Of a stretch of DNA of 64,000 nt, positions 53,991-62,203 are shown piece after piece (within the stretch, counting starts at the first letter, position 1; each line of letters starts with the position of its first letter). Under the pieces are notes generated by a model. The model was not told the DNA's origin. It worked only from the letters and a program-made list of their open reading frames with translations, and ran no database searches. This stretch comes from Paenibacillus silvestris (GTDB taxonomy: Bacteria > Bacillota > Bacilli > Paenibacillales > NBRC-103111): positions 1-64,000 of the forward strand of contig NZ_WTUZ01000037.1 of NCBI RefSeq assembly GCF_009882985.1, given 5' to 3'. The position numbers and the translations under genes are program-made.

Positions 53991-54581
53991 TTATTTCAAG
54001 TCGTTTCGAGTGATAACCTCGTCGATTAACCCGTATGCCTTCGCTTCATCAGCGCTCATAAAGTTATCTCGGTCGGTGTCTCTTTCGATCTTTTCAAGCG
54101 GCTGTCCCGTTCGATCCACATAAATCTGGTTGAGTTTTTGTTTCGTTTTGATAATCCAATCCGCGTGAATCTTAATATCGGTCGCTTGACCTCTTACACC
54201 GCCGAGCGGTTGGTGAATCATAACTTCAGCATTCGGCAGCGCGTATCGCTTGCCTTTGGCGCCTGCTGTTAACAGCAAAGACCCCATACTTGCGGCCATA
54301 CCTACACAAATCGTAGATACATCCGGTTTAATAAATTGCATGGTATCGAAGATACCCATTCCAGCTGTTACAGATCCACCTGGTGAGTTGATATATAAGT
54401 GGATATCCTTTTCGGGATCCTGAGCAGATAAAAAAAGCAGCTGGGCAATGACCAAATTAGCCACATCATCATCAATGGCAGTCCCGATGAAGATAATGCG
54501 GTCCTTAAGTAGACGCGAGTAGATGTCGTAAGAGCGTTCCCCACGTGCCTCTTGTTCAACAACCATAGGAATAAGACTCAT
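53991..54581 (-). CDS. clpP: ClpP protease subunit
   Basis: 196 residues with the complete triad Ser98 (GMAASMGS), His123 (MIHQP) and Asp172. ATG 54581 is set by AAAGGAG 8 bases upstream. In B. subtilis clpP is unlinked; here it forms clpP-clpX after tig, as in many bacteria. Confidence 0.98.
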   Translation of the reverse strand: MSLIPMVVEQEARGERSYDIYSRLLKDRIIFIGTAIDDDVANLVIAQLLFLSAQDPEKDIHLYINSPGGSVTAGMGIFDTMQFIKPDVSTICVGMAASMGSLLLTAGAKGKRYALPNAEVMIHQPLGGVRGQATDIKIHADWIIKTKQKLNQIYVDRTGQPLEKIERDTDRDNFMSADEAKAYGLIDEVITRNDLK

Positions 54582-54734
54582 TGTACCAACTCCTTTTGTG
54601 GCCGAAGCCATGTTTTCCAAATTGGGATTCAGTAACAGTTTAACATGTTTGAGCAGCAAAGTCATTTTTTCGGAAGACTGCTATGTATGCAATGAAATTC
54701 TTATGTTTTGAGGCAGTTTGTGGCTAAAATAGGG

Positions 54735-54769
54735 TAAAAGAAAGGCACGTTGCTTACGTACGTGCCTTT
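54735..54769 (-). terminator. Terminator of tig
   Basis: AAAGGCACGT pairs with ACGTGCCTTT around ACGTAAGCA and is followed by CTTTTA on the minus strand. Confidence 0.8.
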
Positions 54770-54780
54770 ACTTACCTTAT

Positions 54781-56082
54781 TTATACTGCTGCGGAAACAT
54801 GCTTGCTATTTTCAAGCAAGAAGTCAACCGTTTTTCTAATCACAAGATCATTGCTCAGACCCTCTAGGCTGCCGTTAGAAGCAAACAGCTCACGAAGTTC
54901 TGCCGTTGTTTTTTGGTAGGATGGTGCATATTTCTCAAGTTCCACGTCAACTTCTTCGTCGGAAACTGTGATGTTTTCTGCAGCTGCAATGGCTTCAAGA
55001 ACAAGGTTGTTACGAACACGCTTTTCAGCATCTTCTCTCATTTGATCTTTCAGCACGCTCTCGTTTTGACCGGAGAACTGGAAGTAAATCTCAAGCGTCA
55101 TGCCTTGGGAGCGAAGACGTCTTTCGAATTCTTTCACCATTACGTCAAGTTCTGCTTCTACCATGGATGCTGGAATTTCAACATCAGCGTTAGCAGCAGC
55201 CTTATCAACAACAGTTGTTTCTAGAGCAGCTTCTGAATCTTTTGTTTTGCGCTCTTGAAGGCGGTTTTTCAATTCTTCTTTGTACTCAACAAGCGTATCG
55301 TACTCGCTCACGTCTTTAGCAAACTCATCATCAAGTTCTGGCAAGTTTTTGCGTTTGATGTCGTGAATTTTCACTTTGAACACAGCCGCTTTGCCTTTCA
55401 GATCCTCGGAGTGGTAGTTCTCAGGGAAAGAAACGTTAACTTCTTTCTCTTCGTCTTTACCAAGTCCTACAAGCTGCTCTTCGAACCCTGGAATGAAGGA
55501 GTTGGAACCAAGCTCAAGGGAGTACTTCTCTGCTTTTCCACCTTCGAATGCTTCGCCATCAACGAAACCTTCGAAATCAAGGATAACTACGTCGCCGTTA
55601 GCTGCTTGTCCTTCTTCAAGAACAACCAGTTCAGCATGACGCTGTTGCAGACGGGAAAGCTCGCTGTCAAGCTCTTCGTCAGTTACGTTAGCATCTACAG
55701 CTTCAACTTCGATGCCTTTGTATTCGCCAAGCGTTACTTCTGGTTTAACAGTAACCTTCGCTTTGAATTTCAGCACTTGTCCTTTGCCGAACTGCTCTAC
55801 GTCTACTTCTGGACGATCAACAGGCTCGATTTTAACCTCTTCAATCGCTTGTACGTAAACTTCTGGCAAAATGATGTCTAGTGCATCTTGGTATAGGCTT
55901 TCTACACCAAATTTAGCTTCAAAGATTGAACGTGGCACTTTCCCTTTACGGAAACCTGGAACATTTACTTTCGCGGATACTTTTTTGAAAGCTTTATCCA
56001 ATGCATCTGCGACGCGCTCTGCGCCAACTTCCACTTCAAGAACGCCTACGTTCTTCTCTATTTTTTCCCAACTTGCTTTCAT
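54781..56082 (-). CDS. tig: Trigger factor
   Basis: Ribosome-bound chaperone and peptidyl-prolyl isomerase of 433 residues. Ribosome-binding signature VNVPGFRKGKVPRSIFEAKFG (about 30-50), FKBP domain (about 155-245, NGDVVILDFEGFVDG), and a helical C-domain. Start 56082 has AAGGGG 10 bases upstream. Heads the tig...clp region with its own promoter. Confidence 0.98.
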   Translation of the reverse strand: MKASWEKIEKNVGVLEVEVGAERVADALDKAFKKVSAKVNVPGFRKGKVPRSIFEAKFGVESLYQDALDIILPEVYVQAIEEVKIEPVDRPEVDVEQFGKGQVLKFKAKVTVKPEVTLGEYKGIEVEAVDANVTDEELDSELSRLQQRHAELVVLEEGQAANGDVVILDFEGFVDGEAFEGGKAEKYSLELGSNSFIPGFEEQLVGLGKDEEKEVNVSFPENYHSEDLKGKAAVFKVKIHDIKRKNLPELDDEFAKDVSEYDTLVEYKEELKNRLQERKTKDSEAALETTVVDKAAANADVEIPASMVEAELDVMVKEFERRLRSQGMTLEIYFQFSGQNESVLKDQMREDAEKRVRNNLVLEAIAAAENITVSDEEVDVELEKYAPSYQKTTAELRELFASNGSLEGLSNDLVIRKTVDFLLENSKHVSAAV

Positions 56083-56149
56083 TTTATGCTTTCCCCTTCC
56101 AAAAATGTACGATGACATATTTTCACGTTACGCTCATTATAACCATTCT

Positions 56150-56177
56150 ATTATAACATATAACAAATTCATTTCAA
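56150..56177 (-). promoter_or_regulatory. tig promoter
   Basis: TTGAAA (56172-56177), 16 bases, TATAAT (56150-56155). A second TATAAT-like box lies about 15 bases further downstream. Confidence 0.6.
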
Positions 56178-56192
56178 GGCGGCCTTTCGCCT

Positions 56193-57086
56193 CTAAAAAG
56201 GATCCGGGTTAAACTGCTTCACAAACGCTTGCAGCACGAGATGTGCCCGCTTCCATTGCAGCGCCATCGACCCTACAATCCCATAATTATCTAGCAATTC
56301 GTCTCGATTAACGGTTCCGAATAATCGCTCTTGCAAGATGGCGTGCAAAGCGGATGCCCAGACGTCAACGGCGCCCTCTTCTGCTTTGAGCAAGTCTGAG
56401 TAGATGGAGGTTCCGTAGGCATAGGCCAGAAATTCCTGCCAGGTTTGCTTGGCAAAATAGACAAAATCCGGTTGGCTTATCTCACTAATATCCCCGATTC
56501 TGCGAATCATATCACGAATTTGGGATGGGAATTCCTCCGGACATAGCGGCGTCTCCTCGATCTGGACGGCAATCATCTTCCCGTTTTTCGGAAACTCGAT
56601 GAATCCCTGCTCCCCCATTTGCTTAAGCGCTTGCAGAGCCTTGAACTGAATATGCGGGTGCCGCGGCTTCTCGCTAAGCCATTCCTTGATAGCCGAGCTT
56701 ATGCCTGGTTGATCGATAAAGCCCAATTGCTCCAAACTGTTTACTTGCTGCTCTAGGGTGCCTTCTTTAAGTAAGTCCAGCAGCTTCAGAGCATATTCGC
56801 CGTCATCTGATGACTTCTCGCTTATGTACTGCCTTAATAAATCTTCTTCTCCCTCTAAATCCTCTTCCGATGGACTTGGCATAGGGAATAACTCTTCTGG
56901 AAACATGGTTTGCAGCCAAATCCGCAGCGCTTCCCACTGCTCAATCTTATCCGATTGGGCGGCTGGAAATTGAAGCAGGAAGGTTAGCAGTTGAAGAGCG
57001 TCACTATACTGTTCGTTTCGTAGAAAACGGGTAAGTTCCTCTTCGTAATATTGCTCTGTTTTTGGAAAAAGAATAACATTGTTCAT
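56193..57086 (-). CDS. YsoA-like TPR/helical-repeat protein
   Basis: About 297 residues of helical repeats (EEELTRFLRNEQYSDALQLLTFLLQF) without membrane or catalytic motifs. By place (directly before tig) and build it corresponds to B. subtilis YsoA, of unknown role. ATG 57086 is taken as start, although GAGGTGATCC lies 17 bases upstream; a GTG at 57110 is inside that site. Confidence 0.8.
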   Translation of the reverse strand: MNNVILFPKTEQYYEEELTRFLRNEQYSDALQLLTFLLQFPAAQSDKIEQWEALRIWLQTMFPEELFPMPSPSEEDLEGEEDLLRQYISEKSSDDGEYALKLLDLLKEGTLEQQVNSLEQLGFIDQPGISSAIKEWLSEKPRHPHIQFKALQALKQMGEQGFIEFPKNGKMIAVQIEETPLCPEEFPSQIRDMIRRIGDISEISQPDFVYFAKQTWQEFLAYAYGTSIYSDLLKAEEGAVDVWASALHAILQERLFGTVNRDELLDNYGIVGSMALQWKRAHLVLQAFVKQFNPDPF

Positions 57087-57185
57087 CGACAGCTCGGTTA
57101 TGTGGATCACCTCAGAAATCTTGGTCTCGCTGGTGACAGTTTACTTGATTGTTCGGGTGATTGCAAAATATTTTTAAAACAAGTG

Positions 57186-57213
57186 TTGACTTCTCTTAAA
57201 AAGATATGATAAT
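57186..57213 (+). promoter_or_regulatory. tRNA-Arg promoter
   Basis: TTGACT (57186-57191), 16 bases, GATAAT (57208-57213), about 50 bases before the tRNA. Confidence 0.6.
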
Positions 57214-57266
57214 ATAACTCTTGCTTCGCCAAACAGCTACACGCTGGTAGGTAAGAAGAGGTCTAT

Positions 57267-57340
57267 GTCTCAGTAGCTCAGCTGGATAGAGCACACGCCT
57301 TCTAAGCGTGCGGTCGGGGGTTCGAATCCCTCCTGGGACG
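57267..57340 (+). tRNA. tRNA-Arg (anticodon TCT)
   Basis: A 74-base cloverleaf: acceptor GTCTCAG/CTGGGAC, D arm GCTC..GAGC, anticodon stem CACGC/GCGTG with loop CTTCTAA, T arm GGGGG-TTCGAAT-CCCTC and discriminator G. The TCT anticodon reads AGA/AGG. CCA is not encoded. It stands alone with its own promoter and terminator. Confidence 0.97.
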
Positions 57341-57354
57341 TCATGCAAGAAGAG

Positions 57355-57382
57355 AAGGCCGCGAGAAATCGCGGTCTTTTTT
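57355..57382 (+). terminator. Terminator of tRNA-Arg
   Basis: GGCCGCGA-GAAA-TCGCGGTC followed by six T. Confidence 0.9.
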
Positions 57383-57484
57383 GTGTTTCCGGGGCAAACA
57401 AAGCTTACGCTTGATTTATTTTGTGTTGAGCACTCCACCCCATGAAATTTACTGCTATTGATTGAGTGCTCCCTCTCTGCCCTA

Positions 57485-57663
57485 GGGAACTACAGGGCGC
57501 TATTTCATCGAAATAGGCTCTTTTTCGCGCGTAGGGGAACTGTGTTCCGCTATTTATCCGTTTTCTTAAAGAAAACGGGATTAGGCGCTCAAATAAAGCC
57601 CTGTAGTTCCGCTTGAACGCGGAAACGGGCTGAATTTACTAGAATAACGGCCTGTAATTCCTC
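57485..57663. repeat. Two direct and two inverted repeat copies (family B)
   Basis: GGAACTACAGGGCGCTATTT-like units at 57485-57505 and 57534-57555 point right; reverse-complement units at 57591-57612 and 57642-57663 point left. The pairs have about 50-base periods. Smaller palindromes lie between (ATTTCATCGAAAT; CCGTTTTC...GAAAACGG). The linker GAAATAGGCTCTTTTTCGCG ending CGTAG resembles that of the 29.8-kb family. No ORF fits in the 505-base gap. Confidence 0.7.
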
Positions 57664-57671
57664 AAGGGTGT

Positions 57672-57695
57672 AACGTTGACCAAAACGTTGACCAA
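57672..57695. repeat. Perfect tandem 12-mer
   Basis: AACGTTGACCAA occurs twice without a gap, just right of the family B block. Confidence 0.7.
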
Positions 57696-57777
57696 CTTAA
57701 CACTAGTAGGAGGTTACCCCCTCCGCCAAGTGTCTCAGTAACGCTGTATTTTGTGCTATTTCATCGAATTACAAAAT

Positions 57778-57812
57778 AGAAAAAGCCGCCAACCCATGGT
57801 TGCGGCTTTTTG
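57778..57812. terminator. Terminator of the 43-codon ORF
   Basis: AAAAGCCGCCAACC-CAT-GGTTGCGGCTTTT, with A and T runs outside, so it can act in both directions. Confidence 0.85.
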
Positions 57813-57846
57813 AAGCATTATTGTAACATACAAAAAATTGCGTTTC

Positions 57847-57978
57847 TTACACAGAAGGCCGATTCGGCTGATGATGGCCAGGCTCTGTTGAATCCAAGTT
57901 CGACTGCACGCGTGAAGATTGTTTCGAATGATCAATCGTGCTCTGCTCTCTTTGTTTCATGCTTTTTTTCTTGCCCAT
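57847..57978 (-). CDS. Small hydrophilic protein, 43 aa
   Basis: MGKKKSMKQREQSTIDHSKQ followed by a Ser/Gln/Asn/His/Pro-rich tail. AGGAGG lies 9 bases before the ATG (57978), and a strong terminator follows. It is basic, without Cys or a membrane segment; the composition resembles minor acid-soluble spore proteins, but no named family is recognised. Confidence 0.6.
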   Translation of the reverse strand: MGKKKSMKQREQSTIDHSKQSSRVQSNLDSTEPGHHQPNRPSV

Positions 57979-58005
57979 GATGAATTCCCTCCTATAAGAT
58001 AAGGT

Positions 58006-58034
58006 GAGCCTGTAGAGTTTAACTCCACAGGCTC
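58006..58034. promoter_or_regulatory. Hairpin between the two small ORFs
   Basis: GAGCCTGTAGAGTT pairs with AACTCCACAGGCTC (one mismatch). It follows the 37-codon ORF and precedes the 43-codon ORF; no T run follows on the minus strand. Confidence 0.5.
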
Positions 58035-58053
58035 TTGTTAATGCCATTAGACT

Positions 58054-58167
58054 TTAGTGCTTCTTGTGAGGCAAGTTATTGCCTGGCTGACCGTCACCTT
58101 GTGTCCTGAAATTCTTCGCGGCTTTCCTCTGCTTGTCGTGCAGCTTGCTAATGAAATGACTATCCAT
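58054..58167 (-). CDS. Small basic protein, 37 aa
   Basis: MDSHFISKLHDKQRKAAKNF, then a Gly/Gln/Asn part ending LPHKKH. AGGAGG lies 9 bases before the ATG. Strongly basic and without a membrane segment. Together with the 43-codon ORF it may form a pair of minor spore or nucleic-acid-associated proteins; this is inference from composition. Confidence 0.6.
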   Translation of the reverse strand: MDSHFISKLHDKQRKAAKNFRTQGDGQPGNNLPHKKH

Positions 58168-58213
58168 GAGCATTCGCCTCCTGAAGAAAGAATGGCACTA
58201 CCCCTTTAGAATG

Positions 58214-58570
58214 TCACGCGAGCTCAAGATTTAAACGCATGGCTAAATTTAGAAGAGCACCTCTTGCTTCTGCATCCGTTTTGACTTTTTCATAGAGTTC
58301 TTCGAAATTACTGCGATTTTCAATAAATTCAGGTTCTGTTTTAATGGCGACTTGTGTCCAATTGATCAGTAAATTCTCCGCTTGCGTCAGTTCATTATAG
58401 GCACGGTGCAGGCCAACGCGTTCAATGATTTCTTCCAGTTCAGCTTGTCCGACTTCTTTGCCTGCCTCTTTCAAATCAGCAATCCGTTTATCCGCTTGAT
58501 TACTAATTTGCAAAAAATGCTCCCTGGAGGCTAGATAATCGATCTGTGCTTTGGAATGTTTCTTTTTCAT
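58214..58570 (-). CDS. Hypothetical helical protein
   Basis: 118 residues, almost entirely helical and charged (AELEEIIERVGLHRAYNEL, FEELYEKVKTDAEARGALLNL). The build recalls YlbF/YmcA-like proteins, but I do not claim the family. AAGG lies 8 bases before ATG 58570. It is followed on the same strand by the two tiny ORFs and is divergent from asnB. Confidence 0.7.
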   Translation of the reverse strand: MKKKHSKAQIDYLASREHFLQISNQADKRIADLKEAGKEVGQAELEEIIERVGLHRAYNELTQAENLLINWTQVAIKTEPEFIENRSNFEELYEKVKTDAEARGALLNLAMRLNLELA

Positions 58571-58733
58571 CGCCATCACCTTCGCTTTTTAGTTAGTAAT
58601 AATAACAGGCTTAAAATTAAAACACAAAATCTGACTGATGGCCGCCACGTCAATCTGGGACAGACATTATATATCCCCATTTCGCATACCCTTTATCATC
58701 ATGCTCTCTTCATAAAGAAAGGAAGGAACGTCT

Positions 58734-60578
58734 ATGTGCGGAATAACGGGTTGGATAGATTGGCGGAAAGACTTGACCGGGTACCCGTCCATTCTAGAAA
58801 ATATGACGGAAACGCTCCATTTGCGTGGACCAGATGCTTCTGGCACTTGGATCTCACAGCACTGTGCCCTCGGCCATCGACGTCTTAGTGTAATGGATCC
58901 GGAAAACGGCGCTCAGCCTATGATCCGGAAACAAGGAGACTACACCTATACGATCGTATATAATGGCGAACTTTACAATGCCCCCGAGCTGAAAAAAGAG
59001 CTCGAACTGCGCGGACATCATTTCCGAACAACCTGTGATACCGAGGTGCTGCTTGTAGCCTTTATTGAATGGGGGCGGGCTTGTGTAGACCGTCTGAATG
59101 GTATCTTTGCCTTCGCAGCATGGAACGATCAGGAGCAGTCCCTCTACTTGGTCAGAGACCGGCTTGGCGTAAAGCCGCTTTTTTATTCTCATCAGAACAG
59201 TGTCCTTCTATTCGGTTCCGAACCAAAAGCTATTCTCGCTCACCCCGACTTTCAGGCAGAAGTCGGCGCAGAAGGCTTGGCAGAAATCTTCGCAGTAGGT
59301 CCTGCGCGCACACCTGGACATGGCATTTATCGCAATATGTCGGAGTTGAAACCAGGACAATGCGCTGTTTTTGACCGCAATGGCTTATCCATCAGAACCT
59401 ACTGGAAGCTGGAAAGCCATCCCCATCCAGATGATGTTGCGGCGACGGCGCTTCAGGTTCAGCAACTGCTGAGCGACACAGCCCAGAGGCAGCTAGTCTC
59501 CGATGTACCTATATGTACATTGCTTTCTGGAGGCCTTGACTCCAGCGCTTTAACTTCTCTTGCCGCGGAGCATTACAAAGAAAGCGGCAAAGGCGCTCTG
59601 CACACTTTTTCTGTCGATTACAAAGATAATGACAAGCACTTCAAAGCCAACCTATTTCAGCCAAACTCGGATGCTCCTTGGATCAAGCGGATGACCGAGC
59701 ATCTGGGGACCGAGCACCATTATATTGAGTTCGACACGCCTGAACTAGTGGAATCCCTGAAAACAGCCGTTTACGCCCGGGATACGCCGGGAATGGCTGA
59801 TGTTGATGGGTCCCTTTATTTGTTTTGCCGTGAAATCAAAAAGGAAGCCACGGTCGCCATCTCGGGTGAAGCTGCAGATGAGATCTTTGGCGGGTATCCT
59901 TGGTTCCACAACGAAGAAGCTCTCGGAGCCAATACGTTCCCTTGGTCGCTTAAATTGCCTAACAGAGTCGATCTGCTGGCACCTGATTTAATCGATTGGA
60001 TTAAGCCAGTGGAATATGTCAGCAATCGGTATCAGCAAGCCTTAAGCGAAGTACCGCGGCTAGCAGGAGAAACACAGCAGCAGAATCGCATGCGGGAAAT
60101 GTCCTACCTCAACATCACCCGCTTCATGCCAACTCTTCTCGATCGCAAAGACCGCATGAGTATGGCCGTCGGGCTTGAGGTGCGTGTTCCTTTCTGCGAC
60201 CACCGTCTTGTTGAGTATGTGTGGAATATTCCATGGGAAATAAAAACATCCGGGGATCGGGAAAAAGGCATTTTACGAAAAGCACTGAAAGGTGTTCTCC
60301 CCGATGATGTCTTAACCCGCAAGAAAAGCCCGTATCCAAAAACACACAATCCTAATTATTTAACAGCTGTTCGTAAATGGGTGCTGGAAATTTTGGATGA
60401 CCCGAGTTCCCCCCTGCTGCCCTTCATTGATGTGAAAAAAATACGTGCGCTCGCCAGCTCCGACAAGAACGACTTCGATCTCCCCTGGTTCGGCCAGTTG
60501 ATGACAGGACCTCAGTTGTTCGCATATTTGGCCCAAGTGGATATGTGGTTGCGACAATATAAAATTTCAATCCGTTAA
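58734..60578 (+). CDS. asnB: Glutamine-hydrolysing asparagine synthetase
   Basis: 614 residues. Cys2 (MCGITGW) is the glutaminase nucleophile of the N-terminal class II amidotransferase domain (to about 205). The synthetase domain has the pyrophosphate loop LLSGGLDSSALT (about 262-273) and SGEAADEIFGGYPW. Closest in build to the long Bacillus AsnO/AsnB type. AAGGAA lies about 9 bases before the ATG. Isolated on the plus strand with a terminator. Confidence 0.95.
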   Translation: MCGITGWIDWRKDLTGYPSILENMTETLHLRGPDASGTWISQHCALGHRRLSVMDPENGAQPMIRKQGDYTYTIVYNGELYNAPELKKELELRGHHFRTTCDTEVLLVAFIEWGRACVDRLNGIFAFAAWNDQEQSLYLVRDRLGVKPLFYSHQNSVLLFGSEPKAILAHPDFQAEVGAEGLAEIFAVGPARTPGHGIYRNMSELKPGQCAVFDRNGLSIRTYWKLESHPHPDDVAATALQVQQLLSDTAQRQLVSDVPICTLLSGGLDSSALTSLAAEHYKESGKGALHTFSVDYKDNDKHFKANLFQPNSDAPWIKRMTEHLGTEHHYIEFDTPELVESLKTAVYARDTPGMADVDGSLYLFCREIKKEATVAISGEAADEIFGGYPWFHNEEALGANTFPWSLKLPNRVDLLAPDLIDWIKPVEYVSNRYQQALSEVPRLAGETQQQNRMREMSYLNITRFMPTLLDRKDRMSMAVGLEVRVPFCDHRLVEYVWNIPWEIKTSGDREKGILRKALKGVLPDDVLTRKKSPYPKTHNPNYLTAVRKWVLEILDDPSSPLLPFIDVKKIRALASSDKNDFDLPWFGQLMTGPQLFAYLAQVDMWLRQYKISIR

Positions 60579-60581
60579 TAT

Positions 60582-60623
60582 AAAAAAACCTGCTATCCAC
60601 CGTGATGTGGAAGCAGGTTTTTT
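60582..60623. terminator. Bidirectional terminator between asnB and rdgB
   Basis: AAAAAACCTGCT...AGCAGGTTTTTT with an inner TCCAC/GTGGA pairing; A and T runs outside serve both convergent genes. Confidence 0.9.
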
Positions 60624-60625
60624 CC

Positions 60626-61276
60626 TTAGGATTCATTTTGATCCGGCAGCCTATCCAAGAACAATCGTAACGCTTTAGCGCGATGACTGATTTCATTCTT
60701 TTCTTCTACCGTGAGCTCCGCCATGGTTCTGCCCAGAGCTGGAATATAAAACAGTGGGTCGTAGCCGAAGCCACTTTCTCCGCGTTGTTCCCCTATGATG
60801 TAACCCGGACAAGAATCCTCAGCCTCAATGGTTTCATTCGCCACGGGGTCGATAAGCGTAAGCGCACAAACAAACGAAGCCTCACTCAAAAACTTCGGAT
60901 GCCCAGATTCCATTGGAAAGGCATCTGCCGGCGATGAATCGCTCAAAGCCTGAAGCAGCTTGTTATTGTTGGCTGCATCCGTTGCGTTCTCGCCTGCATA
61001 TCTGGCCGAGTAAACACCTGGATCCCCACCAAGCGCCTTCACACACAAGCCTGAGTCATCTGCGAGCACAGGAACATGCAGATGCGCCGAAATAATTTGA
61101 GCCTTGATCCGCGCATTCTCCGCAAACGTCTTGCCGCTTTCGACGATCTCGGGAAGGTCTGTATAATCTGCCAAGCTGCGGACTTTGTACCCTTTTGCGC
61201 CAAAAAGACATTCAAACTCCTTGACTTTCCCTTCATTGCGGGTTGCAATCACAACGATATTACTTCGTAGCCGCAT
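60626..61276 (-). CDS. rdgB: XTP/dITP diphosphatase (Ham1/RdgB)
   Basis: Removes ITP and XTP from the nucleotide pool; 216 residues. Motifs: IATRNEGKVKEFE, GKTFAENARIKA, LADDSGLCVKALGGDPGVYSARY, GFGYDPLF and EKNEISHRAKAL. ATG 61276 has GGGG 8 bases upstream and overlaps the rph end by 17 bases, so the two are coupled. Confidence 0.97.
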   Translation of the reverse strand: MRLRSNIVVIATRNEGKVKEFECLFGAKGYKVRSLADYTDLPEIVESGKTFAENARIKAQIISAHLHVPVLADDSGLCVKALGGDPGVYSARYAGENATDAANNNKLLQALSDSSPADAFPMESGHPKFLSEASFVCALTLIDPVANETIEAEDSCPGYIIGEQRGESGFGYDPLFYIPALGRTMAELTVEEKNEISHRAKALRLFLDRLPDQNES

Positions 61277-62018
61277 GTTGTACACCCCGAATACGATCCG
61301 CTATAGGGCCTAACACTTTGGACTGTTCTTCAATCATCGTATGAATCCCTATTTCCGCTAGAGCAAGCAGCTCATCCAATTCCTTGCGTGAAAATGGAGC
61401 ATCCTCACCTGTTCCTTGGATTTCTACAAATTGGCCTTGCCCCGTCATCACAACGTTCATATCCACCTTAGCCTGTGAATCCTCTTCATAGTTGAGATCC
61501 AGACGCGGTGTTTCACCAATAACGCCAACAGAAACAGAAGCCAAAAAGTCGTTAATCGGAAACTTAGCCAAGTTTTTATCTGTTGCTAACTTATTAATCG
61601 CGAAAGCCATGGCTACGAAAGCACCAGTAATCGACGTGGTACGAGTACCTCCATCTGCTTGGATAACATCACAGTCTAATGTGATGGATCTCTCGCCTAA
61701 AGCTTCTAAGTTCACGACGGAACGAAGCGCCCGGCCGATCAAACGCTGTATCTCCATCGTCCGCCCGCCAAGCTTGCCTTTGGCAGCTTCACGTTGATTT
61801 CTAACTTGCGTGGCACGAGGCAGCATGGAATATTCCGCGGTTACCCAGCCCTTCCCTTGTCCTTTCATAAAAGGCGGGACACGCTCTTCAACCGTTGCTG
61901 TGCAAATCACTTTCGTATCCCCGACCTCAATGAGCACCGAGCCTTCAGCATGTTTTATATAATGGGGGGTTATTTTCATTGGGCGCAACTCTTCATTCGT
62001 TCTTCCGCCAATTCGCAT
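61260..62018 (-). CDS. rph: Ribonuclease PH
   Basis: Phosphorolytic tRNA 3' trimming enzyme, 252 residues. Motifs: GSVLIEVGDTKVICTATVEERVPPF, GWVTAEYSMLPRAT, and the DCDVIQADGGTRTTSITG active site. ATG 62018 (MRIGGR) is the family N-terminus, with GAGGAG about 10 bases upstream. The order gerM-rph-rdgB is as in B. subtilis. Confidence 0.97.
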   Translation of the reverse strand: MRIGGRTNEELRPMKITPHYIKHAEGSVLIEVGDTKVICTATVEERVPPFMKGQGKGWVTAEYSMLPRATQVRNQREAAKGKLGGRTMEIQRLIGRALRSVVNLEALGERSITLDCDVIQADGGTRTTSITGAFVAMAFAINKLATDKNLAKFPINDFLASVSVGVIGETPRLDLNYEEDSQAKVDMNVVMTGQGQFVEIQGTGEDAPFSRKELDELLALAEIGIHTMIEEQSKVLGPIADRIRGVQHAATK

Positions 62019-62144
62019 AAATCGTGTTCTCCTCCTGTCGCTTCCAAGGGAAGCTAAATACTCTCGCCCCATTGTAACAAAGTAGCCGGAGAAAAGCACC
62101 CTCATCACGAACAATGATGCCCGGCTGATCATAAGATTGAGAAA

Positions 62145-62183
62145 AGTGAAAACCCCTATGCAAAATTTCTTTGCATAGAGGTC
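62145..62183 (-). terminator. Terminator of gerM
   Basis: CCTCTATGCAAAG-AAATT-TTGCATAGGGG followed by TTTTCACTTTTC on the minus strand, 20 bases after the gerM stop. Confidence 0.75.
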
Positions 62184-62203
62184 CATGGAGCGAAGCAAGC
62201 TGA

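Noticed and set aside
54582..54734. Regulatory boxes in the clpP upstream gap
   Set aside because: No CtsR heptads and no convincing promoter could be found by eye.
57485..57695. Insertion sequence or integrative element at tRNA-Arg
   Set aside because: No transposase, integrase or duplicated tRNA 3' end can be seen; only short structured repeats.
61260..62198. rph start at 62198
   Set aside because: The 60 extra codons read through the gerM terminator region and do not match the RNase PH N-terminus MRIGGR.
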